Below are positions 6,703 through 10,605 of a stretch of DNA of 10,605 bases, one piece after another. The notes below the pieces were generated by a model. That model saw only the letters and a list, made by a program, of their open reading frames with translations, ran no database searches and was not told where the DNA came from. The DNA comes from an uncultured Spirochaetales bacterium (GTDB lineage Bacteria > Spirochaetota > Spirochaetia > Sphaerochaetales > Sphaerochaetaceae), in contig CAKQJZ010000072.1 in assembly GCA_934247875.1 (NCBI GenBank), positions 1-10,605 of the forward strand, read 5' to 3'. Position 1 is the stretch's first letter, and each line of letters starts with the position of its first letter. A program made the translations under genes and the position numbers.

Positions 6703-7932
6703 TCAAAACTGCATACTCTTTCCTATAAAATCCATTAGATTGACATGTGTTATGCCATTTCGCTTTTGTATTAAATAGTCTGTAGTCATGACATATTTTC
6801 TATAGTTATCCCGTATACTCTCCAAAGGTCTATATTCACAGTCCTCGGTGTCTTTGCTTTGAAGCATCTTATAAGCAACCTGCACATAAGAATAATCCAT
6901 ATCACGATTACGTAGAATAAAATCACATTCAAGTTTTCCAATGCGACCAACACTGACTGCATAATCTAAACTTCTTGCATACAGGAAAACTATGTTTTCC
7001 AATGAAGATCTGTAGTTTATTCGGTTATCAGTATTTACAGCAAAGTAAAAACTCAAATCCGCAATATAGTATTTTTGTTCTCCAGCAAGTGCTCTCTTGG
7101 ATTTTATATCGAATCGTTTGCATTCATAAAGAATCTTTGCGTCAGCCAATATTTTTATATATCGCGTTACAGTTGCGCGACTGATTACTATTCCATTTTT
7201 CACCAGTGCTTCATGTAGCCTATTAATGCTAGTTGTTGCACCAAAATTATTGATAATATAATTTCGGACTAGTTCAAAAGACTCAACATTCTTGATTTCA
7301 ACTCTTCGCTTAATATCTTTCTCAAAAATTTCATCAATGATTCCTCTAACATATGTCCTTTTGTCTGAAAGATTATCTATTTGAATTGCTCTGGGAAAGC
7401 CTCCTTCCAAAATATAGTTGTTAAGTTCTATTTCGGAATTTGGATTTATCTCTTTCCTATAAAACCTCTTTATATCTTCATATTCATCGAATGTCAGAGG
7501 ATACATCTCAAACTCAAGGTATCTTCCTGTTAGTTTCGTAACAAGTTCTCCGCTGAGCAGATATGAATTAGATCCTGTTATGAAAATAGAATAACCACCT
7601 TCCATTCTAAAGCCATTGATAACTTCTTCAAAACCTTTGACATTCTGTATTTCATCGATGAAGAGATATTTCATCCCTGAAATACCAGCATAAGATTCAA
7701 TCAGCAAATCCAGTTGTTCTGCACTCTTGATGCTCTTGTACCCTCTTTTATCTAAATCGATATATATGATATTGCGCTCTGAGACTCCAGATTCTTTTAA
7801 TTCCTCTCTGATGGTCTCCATTAAGCTAGACTTTCCACATCTTCGTATGCCTGTTATCACCTTTATAAGGTCATCAGCATGAAAAAATGCACGCATCCTA
7901 GATAAATACTTTTCTCGCCTATAAAGTTTCAT
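6703..7932 (-). CDS. AAA ATPase with DUF4143 domain (first, left-hand copy)
   Basis: This 409-residue protein has an N-terminal AAA_14-type ATPase and a C-terminal DUF4143 region. Visible motifs are the Walker A GIRRCGKSS (28-36), Walker B YLFIDEIQ (89-96, D93/E94), ITGSNSYLLS (118-127) and TGRYLEFEMYPLTFDEY (135-151). The C-terminal part has LENIVFLY (311-318), ECDFIL (335-340) and YVQVAY (349-354), the remnant of a PD-(D/E)xK-like fold with Gln where Lys is usual. The family is widespread in bacteria and archaea, often in several copies, and its role is not established. The open frame extends to a TTG at 7980, but a promoter lies inside that extension and GGAG precedes the ATG at 7932, so I use 7932. 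It shares architecture with the ATPase encoded at 9235-10425, although the sequences have diverged, and fic follows directly. Confidence 0.9.
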   Translation of the reverse strand: MKLYRREKYLSRMRAFFHADDLIKVITGIRRCGKSSLMETIREELKESGVSERNIIYIDLDKRGYKSIKSAEQLDLLIESYAGISGMKYLFIDEIQNVKGFEEVINGFRMEGGYSIFITGSNSYLLSGELVTKLTGRYLEFEMYPLTFDEYEDIKRFYRKEINPNSEIELNNYILEGGFPRAIQIDNLSDKRTYVRGIIDEIFEKDIKRRVEIKNVESFELVRNYIINNFGATTSINRLHEALVKNGIVISRATVTRYIKILADAKILYECKRFDIKSKRALAGEQKYYIADLSFYFAVNTDNRINYRSSLENIVFLYARSLDYAVSVGRIGKLECDFILRNRDMDYSYVQVAYKMLQSKDTEDCEYRPLESIRDNYRKYVMTTDYLIQKRNGITHVNLMDFIGKSMQF

Positions 7933-7951
7933 AACATAGCTCCATGGCAAT

Positions 7952-7980
7952 ATTATATAACACAGTAGCGTTATTCCCAA
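7952..7980 (-). promoter_or_regulatory. Promoter of the left-hand DUF4143 ATPase gene
   Basis: On the minus strand TTGGGA (7980-7975) is followed by a 17-base spacer and a perfect TATAAT (7957-7952). Transcription would start near 7945, giving a leader of only about 13 bases that still contains GGAG before the ATG at 7932. The promoter overlaps the first codons of the longest possible frame, which argues against a start at 7980. It probably also serves fic. Confidence 0.65.
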
Positions 7981-8029
7981 GTATTCGTGTCAACTTTTGA
8001 TTTTTTTTCAATTTCTGTAACGAATAACG
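7969..8029. repeat. Inverted repeat across the left-hand ATPase promoter
   Basis: CGTTATTC at 7969-7976 has its exact reverse complement GAATAACG at 8022-8029, with arm centres 53 bp apart, close to five helical turns. A second, partly overlapping pair is TATTCGT (7982-7988) and ACGAATA (8020-8026). One arm lies over the 3' edge of -35 and the spacer, so a bound protein would meet RNA polymerase. It may be an autoregulatory operator. An 8-bp pair in AT-rich DNA could also be chance. The remaining bases of the 7933-8094 gap hold no supported gene. Confidence 0.4.
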
Positions 8030-8094
8030 ACAAATAAGGATAAAACAATTATGTTTTCTTTCTAGAGTGCAAATACTATCATGAAGCATCACAA

Positions 8095-9141
8095 CTACTT
8101 CTTCATATTCTCTTCTAATTCAAGCAAGTACTTATCGAAGTCAGACATAAATAGTTTATCTTGAACAACACGATATTTCTCGAATTCAGTTTCGGCTTTT
8201 TCTCTAGCAATCTCTGCTGTGATTTTGCCTGCATCTTGAAGGACCGCTCTGTCATCTGCCATCAGGAATAAATCCAGTCGTTTTGCCCAATCCTCCATTG
8301 TCATTGGAATATGGCGTTCTGCCCGATCTTCAGCCAAATCCAAATAAGCGGATACAATACGCTCTAATGAGCGCATTTCCTTCTCTGAAAGATAATTCTT
8401 TGCAATACTCACATCGCTTCTTACAATCTTGCCTTCAGGTGCTGATGCCCATGTAGTTAATCCCATGTGTGGCTTATCTGCATCTGCTCGCTCATAAATC
8501 AACTCTGCTGCTGTATGTCCATGCACTGCATAATGCATCTTGTTTTGAACCTTTGCAAAAAACTGCTTGGTTGTTTTTGCGGTACAATCATAATCGAGAG
8601 CTGTAGCATATATATCGGTTATTTTCTGATAAAATCTACGTTCGGACAGACGAATTTCACGAATTTGCTCAAGCAAACGGTCAAAATATTCTGTCGTAAG
8701 TATTGAACCTCCATTTTTCAGACGTTCATCATCCATGACCCAGCCTTTTATGGTGTAGTCTTTGACGATGCCGTTAGCCCACTTGCGAAACTGAACAGCT
8801 CGCTCATTATTCACTTTGAACCCAACAGCAATAATCATTTGAAGATTATAATGCTTTGTGTCACGAGCTACCTGACGTGACCCTTCGTTTTGAACTATCC
8901 GGAAATTCCGGATAGTTGAATATTCCTCAAGTTCTGAGTCGGAATATATTTTCTTAATATGCTCATTGATTGTACGAACATCCACATCATATAGCGTTGC
9001 CATCATCTTCTGCGTCAGCCATATATTCTCATCCTCATAGCGCATCTCAATACTGTCCTGCTGTTTGCCAACAGAAGCAACATATGTTAAGTATTCCGCT
9101 GCACTTGATCGGATAGATACTGAATCTTCTTTTTTCTTCAA
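8095..9141 (-). CDS. rhuM: RhuM family protein (virulence RhuM/ORF6N-like)
   Basis: This 348-residue protein is of the RhuM family, named for a gene of the Salmonella SPI-3 island; its biochemical role is unknown. The N-terminal part has a helix-turn-helix-like stretch ENIWLTQKMMATLYDVDVRT (38-57). It is followed by STIRNFRIVQNEG (75-87) and YNLQMIIAVGFKVNNERAVQFRKWA (98-122), the pattern shared with phage BRO/ORF6N-type DNA-binding domains. The C-terminal part carries the RhuM signature around HYAVHGHTAAELIYERADADKPHMGLTTW (203-231), and is highly charged and helical at the end. The start codon is TTG (CAA at 9139-9141 on the plus strand). It is supported by an excellent Shine-Dalgarno, AAAGGAGGT at 9158-9150, eight bases upstream, and by the family's usual N-terminal length. 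It sits between two DUF4143 ATPase genes, 93 bp after the right-hand one. I see no promoter of its own, so cotranscription with that gene is plausible. Confidence 0.9.
   Translation of the reverse strand: MKKKEDSVSIRSSAAEYLTYVASVGKQQDSIEMRYEDENIWLTQKMMATLYDVDVRTINEHIKKIYSDSELEEYSTIRNFRIVQNEGSRQVARDTKHYNLQMIIAVGFKVNNERAVQFRKWANGIVKDYTIKGWVMDDERLKNGGSILTTEYFDRLLEQIREIRLSERRFYQKITDIYATALDYDCTAKTTKQFFAKVQNKMHYAVHGHTAAELIYERADADKPHMGLTTWASAPEGKIVRSDVSIAKNYLSEKEMRSLERIVSAYLDLAEDRAERHIPMTMEDWAKRLDLFLMADDRAVLQDAGKITAEIAREKAETEFEKYRVVQDKLFMSDFDKYLLELEENMKK
8893..8917. repeat. 25-bp palindrome inside rhuM
   Basis: The arm AACTATCCGGAA (8893-8904) and its exact reverse complement TTCCGGATAGTT (8906-8917) flank a single base at 8905. 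The palindrome codes for the TIRNFRIV stretch of the RhuM protein. It is GC-richer at its core than the surrounding DNA. It could form a cruciform, act as an operator, or reflect the codons of a conserved motif. Confidence 0.7.
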
Positions 9142-9149
9142 AATAGATG

Positions 9150-9158
9150 ACCTCCTTT
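9150..9158 (-). promoter_or_regulatory. Shine-Dalgarno that decides the TTG start of rhuM
   Basis: AAAGGAGGT on the minus strand is almost fully complementary to the 16S rRNA tail and lies eight bases before TTG at 9141-9139. No in-frame ATG occurs close by; the next methionine is residue 33, which would cut into the helix-turn-helix region. The TTG is therefore the real start. Confidence 0.75.
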
Positions 9159-9202
9159 AGTTCTCCGATAAAGCTAATTACGGCTAGAAAGCCCTGCTTT
9201 TT

Positions 9203-9252
9203 TAATCTACTAGCCAATTAATTTTGTTTTGCCACTAATCTAGCAACCAATT
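9203..9252. repeat. 33-bp offset direct duplication across the stop codon of the right-hand ATPase gene
   Basis: The 17-mers at 9203-9219 and 9236-9252 match at 14 positions and are offset by exactly 33 bp. On the coding strand the gene ends NWLLD-TAG. In the same frame this is followed by WQNKINWLVD-TAA at 9202. The same last codons thus occur twice, with the stop between them. It looks like an old 33-bp tandem duplication of the 3' end that left the second copy untranslated. Confidence 0.55.
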
Positions 9253-10425
9253 TGCAATGTCAATAATTCTGACACCTTCATATTGATATTCATCATTTCT
9301 TGTATGTGCTAGCAACATTTTAGGATATGCATCTTTAATCTGCAAAAGTGGAGAAACCTCTCGCTCAAATGTCTTTTCATCTGCAATAATATCAGAAACC
9401 TGTATATAGATTTTCTCATTTCTCTTTATTGCAACAAAATCAATTTCCTTCTTATATAACACTCCTACATATACTTCATATCCTCTACGAAGAAGTTCAA
9501 TCGCAACAATATTTTCAAGCATTCTTCCATAATCCATGTTTTTTGTTCCCAATCTTGCATATCTGAACGCATGGTCACTTAGATAATACTTATCATTGCT
9601 AGAAAGATACTTTTTTCCTCGGATATCATATCGGCATATCTTATAGAATGCGAAAGCATTACACAGATACTCTATATATGAACAAACTGTAGTATGATGA
9701 ATTTTCTCATTGGTTTTTCTAAGTGTATCAGCAATATTTCTTGAAGAGGACAAATTGGATATGTTGTCCATCAAAAAATCAACAATTTGATTCATCAGTT
9801 GTACATTTCTGATTTTGTATTTCTGTCGTATATCTCTAATAATCAATGTATCAAAGACATTTTCAATGTAATCGTACTTTAATTCCTGGTCAGCATATAC
9901 ATAGGCCCCTGCCATGCCACCTACTTTCAGATATTCAGAAAAAGCATTGTACTTATCAGATAGCTCGAAATACTCTACATATTCTTTAAACGAAAATGGA
10001 TAAACCTTAATCTCGAAAGTTCTACCTGTAAATAGAGTAGCTAAATCTGAGCTTAATAAAAATGCGTTAGATCCTGTAATATAGATGTCATATTTCTCAG
10101 ATGCATGTAAACCGTTTATAGCCTTCTCAAAACCATCGCACATCTGAACTTCGTCAATCAGTACAAAATTCTTAGATTTTTCTTTGTAATGGGAATTAAT
10201 CCAGTCATACAGAGCTCGATATGTTAGAAGCTCTTCATAGTCAGGAAGGTTGAAATTAATATGAATGATATTGCAATCAGCAATTGTCATCATTACATGC
10301 TGTTTAAACGCCTCCAGCAATTTAGATTTGCCTGATCTTCTAACGCCTGTGATGACTTTTATATCGGGAGTTCCAATCACACTGATCATTTTTTCCATAT
10401 AGAATTCTCTTTGAATCAGTTTCAT
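9235..10425 (-). CDS. AAA ATPase with DUF4143 domain (second, right-hand copy)
   Basis: This 396-residue protein, from the ATG at 10425, has an AAA_14-type ATPase followed by DUF4143. Walker A is GVRRSGKSK (27-35), Walker B is FVLIDEVQ (87-94, D91/E92), and the GSN motif is in YITGSNAFLLSS (115-126), followed by TGRTFEIKVYPFSFKEY (133-149). The C-terminal nuclease-like fold shows LENIVAIELLRRGYEVYVG (303-321), KEIDFVAI (326-333) and IYIQVSD (339-345), with Gln at the usual Lys place. It is a distant paralogue of the ATPase encoded at 6703-7932. The frame stays open to an ATG at 10545, but a good promoter lies inside that extension. The ATG at 10425 follows AGAGGG, and MKLIQREFY matches the MKLYRREKY start of the paralogue. 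The last codons are duplicated after the stop. Its role is unknown; accessory-island families of this kind are often inherited in patches. Confidence 0.9.
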   Translation of the reverse strand: MKLIQREFYMEKMISVIGTPDIKVITGVRRSGKSKLLEAFKQHVMMTIADCNIIHINFNLPDYEELLTYRALYDWINSHYKEKSKNFVLIDEVQMCDGFEKAINGLHASEKYDIYITGSNAFLLSSDLATLFTGRTFEIKVYPFSFKEYVEYFELSDKYNAFSEYLKVGGMAGAYVYADQELKYDYIENVFDTLIIRDIRQKYKIRNVQLMNQIVDFLMDNISNLSSSRNIADTLRKTNEKIHHTTVCSYIEYLCNAFAFYKICRYDIRGKKYLSSNDKYYLSDHAFRYARLGTKNMDYGRMLENIVAIELLRRGYEVYVGVLYKKEIDFVAIKRNEKIYIQVSDIIADEKTFEREVSPLLQIKDAYPKMLLAHTRNDEYQYEGVRIIDIANWLLD

Positions 10426-10438
10426 ATAACCCTCTCTT

Positions 10439-10452
10439 ATAGATAAATCTAT
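10439..10452. repeat. 14-bp palindrome at the right-hand ATPase transcription start
   Basis: ATAGAT (10439-10444), two bases, then ATCTAT (10447-10452) form an exact inverted repeat over the predicted start of transcription and the edge of the -10 box. It could be a second operator or a weak hairpin at the 5' end of the message. In AT-rich promoter DNA it may also be chance. Confidence 0.35.
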
Positions 10453-10479
10453 TATATATGCCCTATTAGCCATTTTCAA
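10451..10479 (-). promoter_or_regulatory. Promoter of the right-hand DUF4143 ATPase gene
   Basis: On the minus strand TTGAAA (10479-10474) is followed by a 17-base spacer and a perfect TATAAT (10456-10451). Transcription would begin near 10444, giving a leader of about 19 bases that carries AGAGGG before the ATG at 10425. The placement excludes the longer frame starting at 10545 as the main product. Confidence 0.7.
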
Positions 10480-10503
10480 TATTTTTTCATTTTTGGCTAA
10501 TAG
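10463..10503. repeat. 10-bp inverted repeat across the right-hand ATPase promoter
   Basis: CTATTAGCCA (10463-10472) and TGGCTAATAG (10494-10503) are exact reverse complements separated by 21 bases, with centres 31 bp apart, close to three helical turns. One arm fills the spacer between -35 and -10 and the other lies just upstream of -35. This is a good position for an autoregulatory operator. A 9-of-10 copy of the motif (CTACTAGCCA) recurs at 9207-9216 ahead of rhuM. Confidence 0.55.
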
Positions 10504-10510
10504 CCTTGAT

Positions 10511-10605
10511 CTAGTTATCGTGATTTTCTGGCTCTTCGGGTACATCTGTGGGTAAAACAGCAGGTATCATGCAGACTCCTTGTTGGCATAAAGCCTTCCG
10601 GGAAG
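10511..10605 (-). CDS. Possible small or partial ORF at the right edge
   Basis: A frame open from the window edge ends at TAG (10513-10511). It contains an ATG at 10570 preceded by AAGGAG with a five-base spacer, giving a 19-residue product, MIPAVLPTDVPEEPENHDN. The ATG overlaps, as ATGA, the stop of another frame that also runs in from the edge and ends LPGRLYANKESA. This looks like translational coupling between the end of an upstream gene and a tiny ORF. Alternatively the 19 residues are just the C-terminus of a longer protein. I recognise neither. Confidence is low because the window ends here. Confidence 0.3.
   Translation of the reverse strand, partial: SRKALCQQGVCMIPAVLPTDVPEEPENHDN

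Noticed and set aside
5695..7932. Fic toxin with the upstream ATPase as its antitoxin
   Set aside because: The Fic protein carries its own inhibitory motif, and DUF4143 ATPases are not known FicA-type antitoxins; the genes are merely adjacent.
7933..7980. N-terminal extension of the left ATPase from the TTG at 7980
   Set aside because: The extension contains the TTGGGA/TATAAT promoter, and the internal ATG at 7932 has GGAG at good spacing and a family-like N-terminus.
7988..7993. Perfect minus-strand TTGACA upstream of the left ATPase gene
   Set aside because: It is 30 bases from the TATAAT, too far for a sigma70 promoter; TTGGGA at 17 bases fits better.
7919..8089. A 56-codon minus-strand ORF between rhuM and the left ATPase gene
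   Set aside because: It has no ribosome binding site, runs through the ATPase promoter and into the ATPase gene in another frame, and resembles no family I know.
9188..9203. AAAGC-CCT-GCTTT hairpin followed by T residues on the plus strand
   Set aside because: The stem is only about five good pairs and the T-run is on the plus strand, where there are no genes to terminate; on the minus strand it has no T-tract.
10426..10545. N-terminal extension of the right ATPase from the ATG at 10545
   Set aside because: It contains a 17-bp-spaced promoter and two palindromes, and homology with the paralogue begins at MKLIQREFY from 10425.

Overview
The window is AT-rich bacterial DNA in which every convincing gene lies on the minus strand, so it is read from right to left. 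The best taxonomic hint is the sugar-binding protein. Its Sec signal peptide ends in the VFA-NGTAEK style common in host-associated Spirochaetes (Treponema and Sphaerochaeta types), so a gut spirochaete is the favoured guess. The sequence alone does not prove it.

Positions 73-5486 form a compact five-gene sugar-acid operon transcribed leftward. The order is an enolase-superfamily (MR/MLE) enzyme, an ABC substrate-binding protein, a MalF-like permease, a MalG-like permease, and a second, different enolase-superfamily dehydratase related to D-galactonate dehydratase. Gaps are 10-40 bp and each gene has a purine-rich ribosome binding site. A promoter (TTGACT, 16 bp, TACACT) lies just upstream, with a cluster of GTATAC palindromes over the probable start of transcription that looks like a GntR/FadR-type operator. 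No regulator gene and no ABC ATPase gene is present, so both must be supplied elsewhere. The probable role is uptake of an acid sugar or its glycoside and dehydration to a 2-keto-3-deoxy acid.

Positions 5695-10425 are an accessory region. From upstream to downstream it holds a DUF4143 AAA ATPase, a RhuM-family protein with a TTG start, a second DUF4143 AAA ATPase, and a Fic-domain protein that closely follows the second ATPase. Each ATPase gene has a good sigma70-type promoter with 17-bp spacing, placed inside the longest open frame. This shows that the true starts are the internal ATGs at 7932 and 10425. Both promoters are overlapped by inverted repeats with one arm between -35 and -10 and the other arm upstream, about three or five helical turns away.

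Several small structures are not explained by the genes. They are a 25-bp near-perfect palindrome inside rhuM, a 33-bp offset duplication of the 3' end of the right-hand ATPase gene across its stop codon, 12-bp tandem repeats directly after fic, and a possible coupled small ORF at the right edge. No tRNA, rRNA, CRISPR array, transposase or convincing intrinsic terminator was seen. Every non-coding stretch is shorter than 300 bp.
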